Shown: positions 55,101-64,000 of the stretch, piece by piece | How the letters are laid out: the number at the start of each line of letters is the position of its first letter | Position numbering within the stretch: the stretch's first letter is position 1 | NCBI GenBank assembly: GCA_037349105.1 | Contig: JAYJMM010000015.1 | Location: 496,001 to 560,000 of the forward strand | Length of the DNA stretch: 64,000 nucleotides | Source: Limnomonas spitsbergensis | Taxonomy: Eukaryota; Chlorophyta; Chlorophyceae; Chlamydomonadales | Direction of reading: 5' to 3' | The notes under the pieces: generated by a model | Databases searched by the model: none | The model's input: the letters and a program-made list of their open reading frames with translations, nothing else | What the model was told of the DNA's origin: nothing | Translations under genes and position numbers: made by a program

Positions 55101-58100
55101 TCCGCATGCCCTTCGCCATGCAGGTGTCACGGCATGCCCTGCGCTATGCAGGTGGCACGGCATGCCCTGAGCCATGCAGGTTGCACGTCTTGCCTTGCGC
55201 CCTGCAGGTGACACGGCATGCCCTGAGCCATGCAGGTGTCACGGCATGCCCTGCGCCATGCAGGTGTCACGGAATGCCCTGCGCCATGCAGGTGTCACGG
55301 CATGCCCTGAGCCATGCAGGTGTCACGGCATGCCCTGAGCCATGCAGGTGTCACGGCATGCCCTGAGCCATGCAGGTGTCATGGCATGCCTTGAGCCATG
55401 CAGGTGTCTCGGCATGCCCTGAGCCATGCAGGTGTCACGGCATGCCCTGAGCCATGCAGGTGTGACGGCATGCCCTGCGCCATGCAGATGTCACGGCATA
55501 CCCTGCGCCATGCAGGTGTCACGGCATGCCCTGCGCTATGCAGGTGGCACGGCATGATCTGAGCCATGCAGGTGTCACGGCATGCCCTGCGCCATGCAGG
55601 TGTCTCGGCATGCCCTGCGCTATGCAGGTGGCACGGCATGATCTGAGCCATGCAGGTGTCACGGCGTGCCCTGAGCCATGCGTGTGGCATGGCATGCCCT
55701 GAGCCATGCAGGTGTCACGGCATGCCCTGCGCCATGCAGGTGTCACGGCATGCCCTGAGCCATGCAGGTGTCATGGCATGCCCTGAGCCATGCAGGTGTC
55801 TCGGCATGCCCTGAGCCATGCAGGTGTCACGGCATGCCCTGAGCCATGCAGGTGTGACGGCATGCCCTGCGCCATGCAGGTGTCACGGCATGCCCTGCGC
55901 CATGCAGGTGTCTCGGCATGCCCTGCGCTATGCAGGTGGCACGGCATGATCTGAGCCATGCAGGTGTCACGGCATGCCCTGAGCCATGCGTGTGGCATGG
56001 CATGCCCTGAGCCATGCAGGTGTTACGGCATGCCCTGCGCCATGCAGGTGTCACGGCATGCCCTGCGCCATGCAGGTGTCACGGCATGCCCTGCGCCCTG
56101 CAGGTGTCACGGTATGCCCTGAGCCATGCAGGTGTCACAGCATGCCCTGAGCCATGCAGGTGTCACGGCATGCCCTGCGCCATGCAGGTCTCACGGCATG
56201 CCCTGAGCCATGCAGGTGTTACGGCATGCCCTGAGCCATGCAGGTGTCAAGGCATGCCCTGCGCCATGCAGGTGTCACGGCATGCCCTGAGCCATGCAGG
56301 TGTCACGGCATGCCCTGAGCCATGCAGGTGTCATGGCATGCCCTGCGCGATGCAGCTGTCATGGTATGCTCTGCGCCATGCAGGTGTCACGGCATGCCCT
56401 GCGCCCTGCAGGTGTCATGGCATGCCCTGCGCCGTGCAGGTGTCTCGGCATGCCCTGCGCCATGCAGCTGTCATGGTATGCCCTGAGCCATGCAGGTGTC
56501 ACGGCATGCCCTGCGCCATGCAGTTGTCACGGCATGCCCTGAGCCATGCAGGTGTCATGGCATGCCCTGCGCCATGCAGTTGTCACAACATGCCCTGAGC
56601 CTTGCAGGTGTCACGGCATGCCCTGGGCCATGCAGGTGTCACGGCATGCCCTGCGCGATGCAGGTGTCACGGCATGCCCTGCGCCATGCAGGTGTCACGG
56701 CATGCCCTGAGCCATGCAGGTGTCATGGCATGCCCTGAGCCATGCAGGTGTCATGGCATGCCCTGCGCCATGCAGGTGTCACGGCATGCCCTGCGCCATG
56801 CAGGTGTCACGGCAATACGGCATGCTTTGGGATATAGAGGGTGTGGATGGCCATTACTGGCACATGTAACGGCCTCCTGGAGGGATGGAAGCCTGGAATT
56901 CACCTAAATTCCCCTCACCCAGTCATCATCACATATGAGGAGGCGGCCTGGATATGGGTGGGTAGCGGTGGGTCCCTGCGTGGATTTTGATCCTGGAGCC
57001 TGGGGGGCTCTGTGGTCCCTAGTTCTTATTTGGTGTATGCAAATATTGATTCTTGATGGCCGTGACCACTGAACTCTTGACCTCATGAACCTTGATATTG
57101 AAAACATTTCTTCCTGAACCCTTGTACCCCTGAAACCCTTGTACTGCGGGACCCTTGTAATCCTGACACTTGTACTCCTGATCACATGGACTGCTGAACC
57201 TTGAATTCCTTATCCCTGGACCCCTGAACCCTGAACACCGGATCCCTTGAACTTCTGAACTCTCGTACCCTTCCACTCCTGAACCCTTGAAATCCTGAAC
57301 CCTAAAATTCTTAACCCTTGAAGTCCTGACCCCTGAACCCAGTACTGCTAATCCCTGAACTCCTCATTCTCTGTTCTGCTGAACCTTTACCCTACCGTAT
57401 TAGTGAACCTTGAACCGTCAACCCTGTTTGCACAGGCTGCATATCTGGTGTTGGTGGAGACGCAGGGTGCAAAGGGTATCCCGGCCTCAGAGATGCTCTG
57501 GTATAATGCCGTGTCCTCGTTGCCGCTACTGCTGGCGGCGTCGTGGGCCTCGGGGGAGGGTATGGTGATCCGCTCCTCGTTCGCCGCAGCGGCGTCACGG
57601 CACGGCGCCCCGACAACCCTGCTGGCCATCGTGCTGTGCTCCTCGGGTGTGTGGGTGGGTGGGGGTGAGGCTTGGTGAGTGTGTGTGTGTGGGGGGGGGG
57701 GGTAGGGTGCTCCACGGGTTAAGAACGGTGCATACCTGCTGGGCCCTGCTTGACGCCCGGTCTTGTGGGGCGTCACGGATGCTCCACGAGTGAGTGTGAC
57801 TGTGTGTGGAAGTGCGCTCCACGGGTGTGTGGCTGGAGCCTTCAGTTAAAAAAATGCTATAATTTCGCTGGTATGTGCGGTGTGTTTGTGTGTGCTGTGC
57901 AGAGCATGTCAGGGTACTCCATGCATGCATAAGCACGTGTATGTGCATGTGGCTGCAAGGGTGTTCTACATGTGCATAAGCACGTGTATGTGCATGTGGC
58001 TGCAAGGGTGTTCTACATGTGCATAAGCACGTGTATGTGCATGTGGGTGTCTGGGTGCTCCAGGGGTGCGTTTGCCCTTTGTGCCCCAACCTGTGCTTGT

Positions 58101-60235
58101 GTGGTTCTTTCCCCGATTATTCCATCCTGCCCCAACCTGTGCTCCCTACCCCTGTCCCTGGTCAGGTGGCATCATCCTCAACTTCTCCATGTTCCTGGCG
58201 ACGGTGGTGGGATCGGTAAGGCCCTTGCCAGGGATCTATGAGGATCTAGCAGGATTCTGGATCGGGGATCGGGTACACTCTAGCCTGTGGATCCGGATCT
58301 GGGTTTTGTGTGGCGCTTGCCATGGATCTAGATCTGCGATTGGTGAGATGCTAGGAAGGGATTGTGATTTGGGAATGGCGAGGTGCCAGCAGGGGATCTA
58401 GATCTGGGATCGGTGAGGTGCTGGCAGTAATCTAGATCTGGGATCAATCAGGCGCTAGCAGGGATCTGGATCTGGGATCGGTGAGGTGCTAGCCTGGGGC
58501 TCTACATCCGTGATCGGTGAGGTGCTAGTAGAGATTAGATCTGGGATCAGGGAGGCACCAGCCAGGGATCTGGATCTGAGGTATGTGTTGCACTGGTCAG
58601 GGGAAATAGATCTGGGATCTGCCGTTGGTTTGAGGTATGGCGGGGAGAATAATTGGGGCAGCAAGATGCTGCGACCTATCCTGACATTGTACTTTGGCTG
58701 TGTACAAAACGCATTGGCTGTGTGCTCTTGCCTCCCCATGCGCCCCATGCCCTTCAGTTAGCTTGCACCCTCATGTCCACCCAAGCATCTTATGGTGCCT
58801 GGCTCCCGCCTTTTAAGCATTATGTTTGCTGGTTAGTGGCAGACACGGACCACCTTCCTTGCAGCTTCCTTGCAGCCAGACAGATATGGACCACCTGTCT
58901 TGCAGCTTCTTTCCAGGCATGTACCACCATCCTTGTAGCTTCCAGGCATATGCAACCTTCCTTGCAGCTTCCTTTCAGCCAGACAGACATGGACCACCTT
59001 CCTTGCAGCTCCCTTGCAGCCAGACAGACATGGACCACCTTCCTTGCAGCTGCCTTGCAGCCAGGCAGACATGGACCACCTTCCTTGCAGCTGCTTTGCA
59101 GCCCTCCAGGAATATGCCACCATCCTTGTAGCCTCCAGGCATATGCAACCTTCCTTGCAGCTTTCTTGCAGCTAGAAAGATATGGACCACCTTCTTTGCA
59201 GCTTCCAGATGCCCTCCCGTGTCGAGTCAAGTGCTGTTGGGTGCAACGTCAATGCAACCACACAGTGGCCTTTTTCGAAAGGGCCAGGCAGTGTGGACAG
59301 CAGGTACAGAGTCGGACCTATCCTGAACCCTGAACGCAGGCCCTATTCATGACCTTGGTGGGCAACATTAAGACGGTGCTGGTACTGGCGTTGGGCTTTG
59401 TGCTGTTAGGAGGCGCAAAGCTGACCCTGCTCATGGCTCTAGGTGAGCTGAGGGTGTTTTTAAGGTTGGGGAGGGGGGTAGTTTTTAAGTGTTCAACAGA
59501 TATTTTTTGTATTTGTAAAAAACAAAAGGAGCTATGGATAAGATGAATTCGGACTGGTACTACAGTACTACAGTACTGGTACTACAGTACTACAGCACTG
59601 GTACTACAGTAGTCGAGTCTAGGGGGATGTGTATGTCAGGAGATGGGCTTGAGTTGAGATGGTGTGTCGTTCTTTGCATGAGGACTAGCCAGTTAGCAAA
59701 CCAGTATGGAAGTGTGAACTATTGGCCTGCCCCAATACAGGACTTGGTTTTTTTGTTGACGAATATGAAGGGGAGCTAGAGCTTGGATTCTGCCACATCA
59801 CGTCTGGGAAACAGTTTGAACATGCAATCCTGCTTTGTCTTTCTTTCCCAGCCAGTTGTCTGTCCCTTCACTTTATTTCCCACTTTTCCTCATTTCTACC
59901 TCCTGCCCCCCTTGTGTTTGTTTGTTCTTTTCTACCAAACCTTCAGTTAGGCGCCCACGCGGCCAAGCCTTGTCGACCAGGGCCCAGAGGTGTGACATCA
60001 TTGACATGCATTCCTGCTTCAGACTTGCATTCCTGCTTCACACTTGCATTCCGCAGGTATTGCGGTGAACTTGTTGGGCGGTGTTTGGTACGGATCCCTC
60101 AAGTTCAAGCCGCCGCCGCTGCAGGCGGAGGAGGAGACTGCAACGCTACTAGGCAGCGCCCCCTCGGTGGGGAGCGGGGCGCAGGTGCACATCAACGTGG
60201 GGCACCACCGCCACCCGCCGTCAGCCCCCGTGTAG
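46138..60235 (+). CDS. Nucleotide-sugar transporter, SLC35D-like, DMT superfamily (10 exons, ~371 residues)
   Basis: Exons are 46138-46191, 46594-46669, 47303-47388, 47763-47839, 49027-49162, 49798-49941, 57436-57646, 58166-58215, 59340-59442 and 60057-60235; all phases agree. Family marks: VSTAMSFINKWALQLFPLP in helices 1-2, NTALSLGGLAKINIPIYTTL and LKRLTPIFVLLLK in the middle, GAGDLAFDLTGYVYS, and LVGNIKTVLVLALGFVLLG near the end. About ten hydrophobic segments are present, as expected. Such proteins exchange a nucleotide sugar for the nucleoside monophosphate across Golgi or ER membranes; the substrate cannot be read from sequence, but the middle motif is closest to UDP-sugar carriers of the SLC35D/plant UGNT1 type. 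Exons 1 and 2 rest on splice phase only. Introns make up 92% of the gene and carry most of its tandem arrays. Confidence 0.92.
46960..47045. repeat. AT-rich palindromic repeat
   Basis: ATATGATATATCATATCATA and GATATATCATATATCATAT form a long self-complementary stretch in intron 2 of the transporter. Confidence 0.8.
47404..47762. repeat. CTG/GTT-type trinucleotide array in transporter intron 3
   Basis: Degenerate GCTACTGCTGCTACTGTTGC repeats fill almost the whole intron from about 15 bases after the donor to the acceptor. The end of exon 3 itself reads ACGCTGCTGCTACTGCAG, so the array resembles an expansion of the exon end. The polyleucine and polycysteine ORFs are artefacts. Confidence 0.9.
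47840..48175 (+). repeat. Seven tandem copies of the exon 4 / 5' splice-site junction
   Basis: The junction reads GAACTCTGGTCGTGGTACAG|GTGAAAG (exon end 47839). About every 45-55 bases the intron repeats it: TGAATTCTGGCCACGAG, GAACCCTAATCGTGGTACAG, TGGGGACTCGTGGTACAGGT, GAACTCTGATCATGG, AGAACTCTGGTCATCGTACA and, at 48133, GAGTTTGAAGTCTGGTCGTG. Several copies keep a CAG|GT donor. Confidence 0.93.
48295..48610. repeat. ~70-bp tandem repeat with CCCTAAACCC motifs
   Basis: Five copies of GCCAGGGCCTGCCTGCAGGT, then TTTACAAAACCCCAACACTT and AACCCTAAACCCTGTTGG. Confidence 0.9.
48815..49030 (+). repeat. Reiterated 3' splice region of transporter intron 4
   Basis: GCGCAGGTGATGGCAGCTG (48823) and GTAGGGGTGGCAGCTACAGG (48930) are decayed copies of GAGCAGGTGTCGGCAGCTGA, the acceptor and first bases of exon 5 (49027). 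Each is followed by CCTGATGG or CCTAATGG and CCCTAAACCC-like sequence. Confidence 0.75.
49390..49740. repeat. Degenerate GGGGAGCATGCATGA-type repeat
   Basis: About fifteen units of 20-30 bp (GCATGCATGGGGAGCATACA), some in a larger block of ~110 bp (AGCAGATATGAGGACTGTGC), fill intron 5 of the transporter. Confidence 0.88.
49942..56812 (+). repeat. 6.9-kb 28-bp array seeded at the exon 6 donor of the transporter
   Basis: Roughly 240 copies of a 28-bp unit, GCCATGCAGGTGTCACGGCA plus TGCCCTGC. The exon 6 junction itself reads GCCATGCAG|GTGTGACG, matching the unit at 16 of 17 bases, and the array starts at that point without a gap. Two early copies carry a longer shared insert (ACCTGGG..GCCTGATGGCCATGC) at 49970-50010 and 50225-50260. 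Further in there is a higher-order repeat of 1668 bases; for example, 52183, 53851 and 55519 start equivalent blocks. The last copy ends where GGCAATACGGCATGC begins. Confidence 0.96.
57100..57400. repeat. Degenerate CCTGAACCCTTG repeat
   Basis: About twenty-five poorly conserved 11-14 bp units (CCTGAACCCTTGTACTC) run to near the acceptor of exon 7. Confidence 0.85.
57647..57705. repeat. GT/G-rich simple repeat starting at the exon 7 donor
   Basis: GTGTGTGGGTGGGTGGGGGT, then TGGTGAGTGTGTGTGTGTG and a G10 run begin at the first base of intron 7. Confidence 0.85.
57905..58060. repeat. ~58-bp tandem repeat, three copies
   Basis: GCATAAGCACGTGTATGTGC, then ATGTGGCTGCAAGGGTGTTC and TACATGT; the first two copies are almost identical and the third diverges at its end. 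Confidence 0.95.
58216..58625 (+). repeat. Tandem copies of the exon 8 / 5' splice-site junction
   Basis: The junction is GGTGGTGGGATCG|GTAAGG, then CCCTTGCCAGGGATCT. Eight to ten units of about 45 bp follow, with consensus GATCTGGGATCGGTGAGGTG, CTAGCAGGGATCTA. Many units keep ATCG|GTGAGG, which is a better 5' splice site than the real one. Confidence 0.93.
58840..59215. repeat. ~45-bp tandem repeat rich in CCTTCCTTGCAG
   Basis: About nine units of ATGGACCACCTTCCTTGCAG, CTCCCTTGCAGCCAGACAG. Each holds one or two pyrimidine-tract/CAG motifs that look like 3' splice sites, all upstream of the true acceptor at 59339. Confidence 0.92.
59558..59612. repeat. GGTACTACAGTACTACAG simple repeat
   Basis: Alternating GGTACTACAGTACTACAGTA blocks, partly palindromic (AGTACT), in intron 9 about 115 bases after the donor. 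Confidence 0.9.
59835..60006 (+). mobile_element. Retrotransposon 3'-tail element inside transporter intron 9
   Basis: Pyrimidine-rich lead (TTTATTTCCCACTTTTCCTC), TTAGGCGCCCACGCGGCCAA core and CCAGAGGTGTGACATCATTG end, inserted 50 bases before the last exon. Confidence 0.85.
60004..60056 (+). repeat. Reiterated 3' splice region before the last transporter exon
   Basis: GCATTCCTGCTTCAGACTT, GCATTCCTGCTTCACACTT and GCATTCCGCAG follow each other; the last is the acceptor of exon 10. Confidence 0.85.
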
Positions 60236-60384
60236 ATGATGATGACTGGGCGGAGTTTTTCTTTTTGAATTTAGGGCTCCTTCATGCCCGACAGGTAGAT
60301 GCCTGGCCGATACTTGTCATATCCTGGGGGAAGAAAAGAGGTCCGGATGGGTCAAATCCCAGGTAAGAATAGGGGCCTAGCTTG

Positions 60385-60450
60385 GGCGCCTAACTAGTAG
60401 GGGCAGGAAAAGGGGGAAATAAAGTGAAGGGACAGACAAAAGGCCGCGGC
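60385..60450 (-). mobile_element. Tail element lacking its terminus
   Basis: The minus strand reads TTGTCTGTCCCTTCACTTTA, then TTTCCCCCTTTTCC and GTTAGGCGCCCAAGCTAGG; the final GTGTAACGTCATTGAC is missing. Confidence 0.65.
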
Positions 60451-60859
60451 TGGGCGAATTGCGGGGACAAGGGCCCGACTGACATAGAGCTGGACAGCTG
60501 GTGGACCTAGCAAGAGGACTTGCTGCAACCTGCCGGCCTAGCCTGGTAACTGCCGACAGGGGTGATGCCCTGACAAGGGCAAATCCCGCAAAGTCGTGAC
60601 TACGATCGGCTGGCTAAGGCCTTACACCCACAGCCAGTTATGTGCACATAATCGCCTGGCTAAGTCGTTTCAGAGGCCTGGGCTCCCTTCTTCTTTATTT
60701 GTTTTCGCCCAGCCTTTTAAAGTGCCCGTCAGCTTTATTTCCTCTTTCCAGGGTTTTCCTGGCTTTCTGTCCACTGGCTTTCTGTCTATCCCTTCCTCTG
60801 TGTTGAGGGCTAGGGTCTGGACGGCTTGGAGTTTCTCAAGACTTCCTTTCTTCGGGGGG

Positions 60860-60992
60860 AAGGTATATTTCCTTCTCCCTTTTCGGTCTGTTCCTTTCCC
60901 CTCTCCTTGAAGTTTCTTTTCCTCCCGACTAGTCGGGAACCCATGCGGCCGGGCTTTTTCAGCATGGACCAGAGGTGTTATGTCATTGGCAT
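60860..60992 (+). mobile_element. Retrotransposon 3'-tail element
   Basis: Ends CCCATGCGGCCGGGCTTTTT, CAGCATGGACCAGAGGTGTT, ATGTCATTGGCATAATC. Confidence 0.85.
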
Positions 60993-61114
60993 AATCACCG
61001 GCACTCATTCTCCGCCACGATTTGAAGGATTGCACAAATGGCAATGGCATCGTTTTTCAACATTGGCTAGTTGGGTGCAGACATCCACAAGTACAGAAGT
61101 ACAAGATTGTTACC

Positions 61115-61205
61115 ATCCTACCTTTTGTTCTCCCAACCAAGCTGTTGGGCGCCCACGCGGCTGTGCCATTTTAAGCTGGGCCCAGTTGTGTAATGACATC
61201 AACTT
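61115..61205 (+). mobile_element. Retrotransposon 3'-tail element
   Basis: TTTTGTTCTCCCAACCAAGC, TGTTGGGCGCCCACGCGGCT, GGGCCCAGTTGTGTAATGAC. Confidence 0.85.
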
Positions 61206-62439
61206 GTCGCGGTTGAGGACTGCACCTAATGAATGTCTGGGCTAACAAGCCACTCGTGAGAACTAGTGCATGAAGAGAGCCAGGCAGCGCACAAGTAAAC
61301 AGTACAAGTGTGAAGACATCCACACCAGTGAATTCAGGTAAGTCATACAAGTCAAGAACCCGAACAATAAACCTCTTGTGCAGTCACACATGTTGTGCAC
61401 CCATACGTCATGACCGACTTTCATGCGCACTATTCCACTTGTCAGAATTATGTGTTGTTTTTAGGACAGCAGTGCATCACATTTAACGCATGGGACATGT
61501 GCCCACAAACTGGAACGAGCTCTAAAATAAGCTAGGGAAGCGCGAGGGGGAAGCGAGCAAAAAAACATTGATCCCTCTGGACAATCAACCAACACAAAAC
61601 CACAAACCGGTACGAGTTGCGTAAGAATTAACCCAAAACGCAGAAGATAAGCCCCAACCACGAAACATGACGTGGGTGCAAAGGATAAGTTGAACACCGC
61701 CTTCAAAATCAGAAGGACAGAAGAGAGTGTTGAAGTGAAATGTGCGAAATAAACAGTGCAATGAGTAGCCTATTTTGTGCTCGTACCCGTTTGTGGGCAC
61801 CTGTCTTATGCATCAAATGTGATGCTCCGCTGGGCAGTACAAACTTCACAAAACTTAACCGGCAAGTGGAATTTCGGTACGGTGTTTAAGAGACTTGTTA
61901 AACGTACGCATTGTCTGTGCAAAACAGCGAGATAAGGGTGCGGACCTTCAATATGTAAGAATAGAAGTACGGTACTGTTTTCAAAAATGATGATACGTTG
62001 GCCAAATTGACATCTCAGTCATAACGGATGCACGTAGAACAAGAGGACAGTCGGCAAATACATTGCTCCCCTAAAACTGAGAAATGAAATCAGGCATCTC
62101 AAGCGGCACGGCAGAGACCTCTATCCCATCCACGAGGAGTGGAGCAAGCGGAGTGAGCATGTGGAGTGAGCACGAAGGGTCCAGCACGTGCGTGTAAAGT
62201 ATGCCATCATCCTCTTCTCCTTGACAAACGTCGGCCATAGCTCGTGCTGTGCCATCAATTCCGTAGGAGACGTATTATTTTCAATTGTGACGCCCTTGCC
62301 CGCTACTGTAGTTCGCATGAAAACTATGCTCTCTGACTCACTGCAGTCGTCCACCAAGAACTTGATCTGGTGCAATCACTTGCCGTCGGGGATACGGTTT
62401 GATTGCCTGATCTTTGTGTCATTTTTGTTTGGTGGGTGA

Positions 62440-62552
62440 ACTTGCTTTCCTCTTGTGCCTTCTCCCTTGAATTTCCTAGCTGGATTTTTGTCTGCCGACG
62501 TGTCCGAGCTTCATTTCAGCATGGCCCAGAGGTGTAACGTCATTAACTTGCT
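62440..62552 (+). mobile_element. Tail element, subtype with CCTTCTCCCTTGAATTTCC lead
   Basis: Ends GACGTGTCCGAGCTTCATTT, CAGCATGGCCCAGAGGTGTA, ACGTCATTAAC. Same subtype as 34880-34960 and 42700-42790. Confidence 0.8.
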
Positions 62553-63419
62553 GTTGGGGTCCAGCTTGCCCATCCGGAAGCCCGGAAGGTGCTCTTGACA
62601 CTGACGTTCACGCCCATGAGCTAGGACAGGGTCTCACTGACCAGAGCCGCATAATCTTCCCCTGGCCCACCCTCAAGAAGGCCTGGCATAATGAAGCTGG
62701 ATTCCAAACTGTCGTGCATGGCTAGCGGCGCAACGCCGCTTCTTGCAGCCATGCTACTGCCGTTGCCGTTGCTGCCATTCATTCACCACTGGGCTGATGT
62801 GGATCAAAATTTGAACTGCCTACGGCCGTTCGTTGGACAGGGCTGGGCTTGCTAGTCGCTCCACCAGGTCCCCCCTGGCCTGGTCATACGCCGTAATGTA
62901 GCTGAATTGTAGCTACCGGTATGCACCTTCAATATAAACAGTGACACGCAGGGCAGTAGACCAACTAATAAGAAATCAGCAGGTCCCGATCTTTCCAGGT
63001 ATCGATCTCCCTTAAAAACGTACTTTTACTCTCCAACGTTTCAGTCAAATGACATGGCATTACTTGCCAACGTTGGCAAGTGAGTGACGTCATTTTTTCC
63101 TAAGTCCGTCATCTTTGACGAGGAGCGCATGCCATTAAATACTTGTATTACTTATTATTTATCGACCTCGATTACGATCGTACCAAGTGCCCAGAGGGCC
63201 TCCATGGAAGCGAGGGTGTTGCAGGCGAGCGTCGACTAATCGCTGCTGCAGCCCATCCTGAGGCGCGATTATCTAAAGCTGCAGGTCCTACTTTTTCTGG
63301 TATGAAGCGTGCCTGTGCCTGCTACAAGAGCACTCACTGCATTTTGGTGTGCAGTTTCGGCCCACTTGCACAGCATTGAGCCAGCTAACACATCATCCCA
63401 CCCTTTTGGGCAACATCTT

Positions 63420-63790
63420 GCATGCATGCGCAGCTTCCACCAGTACTGGCAGCCCCCGAATGCATGCCCAGCCCCCCGCATGCATGCACGTTACCCCGCC
63501 CGCTTGCATGCACTACCGAACTACCCCCCGGCCGCATGCGCACCGCTTGCATGCACAGCTCCCACCCTTATGCACACTGCCTACATGCACACACCCATGC
63601 CCACATGCACAGCATCCCGCCTGCTTGCAGAGCGCCCCACACGCATGCGCATTCCTTGCATGCACAGGTCCTTGCTTGCATTCACATCACGTAGCCGCGC
63701 TCGCGACCCTCCACCTGCATTCTCTGCTCCTTCCCACATGCAAACACCCCGCCCGCATACGCACTACCCCCCGCCTGCCAATATCGCAGC
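63420..63790. repeat. Degenerate GCATGCAC/CCCCGCCTG repeat
   Basis: About fifteen poorly conserved units of 20-27 bp (CCCGCATGCATGCACGTTAC, CCCGCCCGCTTGCATGCAC). Overlapping ORFs in all three frames are artefacts. Confidence 0.8.
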
Positions 63791-64000
63791 ATCTCTCGTG
63801 ACTGTATGTTAGAGAACCCAGCCAAGGATCCACGAGTCATGAACATTCTCACTGGCTGCAGTTCACGGGGGGATCTGGTCCGCATCTGCGAGAATACCGG
63901 CGATGATTTCACTGCGTGATCCGTGACAGAGGAGGGGCTAACGACTCACAGCTGCTCTGCAAAGAGGTGTGGCCAGACATGCGGCCATATCTTGTGGGGG

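Larger units (their letters stand above)
60236..64000. other. Right-hand gene-poor region
   Basis: Contains tail elements (listed), a family B piece (62770-62930, minus), a degenerate repeat (63420-63790) and long stretches (61210-62110, 62950-63420, 63800-64000) in which I see no feature. A minus-strand open stretch at 62121-62375 reads like protein (SIVFMRTTVAGKGV, then HELWPTFVKEKRMMAYFTR) and might be an exon of an unseen gene. Confidence 0.4.

Noticed and set aside
57392..58089. Minus-strand His/Thr/Pro-rich ORFs
   Set aside because: Antisense to transporter exon 7 and to GT-rich simple repeats.
62121..62375. Minus-strand 84-codon ORF with protein-like stretches
   Set aside because: Mentioned as a possible exon, but no partner exon, family match or decisive splice site could be found, so it is not called as a gene.

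Overview
The window is nuclear DNA of a eukaryote, most likely a green alga of the chlorophyte lineage. Reasons: genes are split into short exons with GT-AG introns; the conserved proteins (MRG/chromodomain, endosulfine, nucleotide-sugar transporter, nucleoredoxin-like) are eukaryotic; CCCTAAA-like motifs of the plant/algal telomere type lie scattered in introns; and GC is moderate with GC-rich tandem repeats. The species cannot be named from the sequence. There is no operon, CRISPR, tRNA or rRNA that I can support. Exon structures were built by hand from reading frame, phase and splice motifs.

Layout. 1-5345: a 28-bp tandem array running in from the left edge. 5.6-6.1 kb: a ~20-bp array, then gene-free DNA with repeat debris. 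8349-14294 (+): a nucleoredoxin-like thioredoxin-fold gene with a C-terminal membrane segment. 17251-18542 (+): a small single-pass membrane protein. 18989-23922 (+): a 711-residue coiled-coil protein whose middle exons arose by internal duplication. 25527-26465 (-): an unrecognised membrane protein, divergent from 26970-33881 (+), an MRG15/Eaf3-type chromodomain protein with 86 perfect GGAAGC repeats in intron 5. 35.2-36.8 kb and 44.1-45.4 kb: three 5'-truncated copies of one non-LTR retrotransposon. 37597-38192 (-): a complete endosulfine (ENSA/ARPP19/Igo) gene. 38.9-41.1 kb: a ~70-bp minisatellite, followed by a 184-codon ORF. 46138-60235 (+): a ten-exon SLC35-type nucleotide-sugar transporter, one of whose introns is mostly a 6.9-kb 28-bp array. 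60.2-64 kb: repeat debris and a degenerate repeat.

The most notable property is how the introns are built. In several unrelated genes the tandem repeats inside introns are reiterated copies of the neighbouring exon-intron junction (last exon bases plus the 5' splice site), of the 3' splice site, or of a whole adjacent exon. This is clearest after transporter exons 4, 6 and 8, and around exon 2 and exon 4 of the nucleoredoxin-like gene. The genes themselves show no shared pathway; they are ordinary housekeeping and regulatory genes in a repeat-inflated genome.
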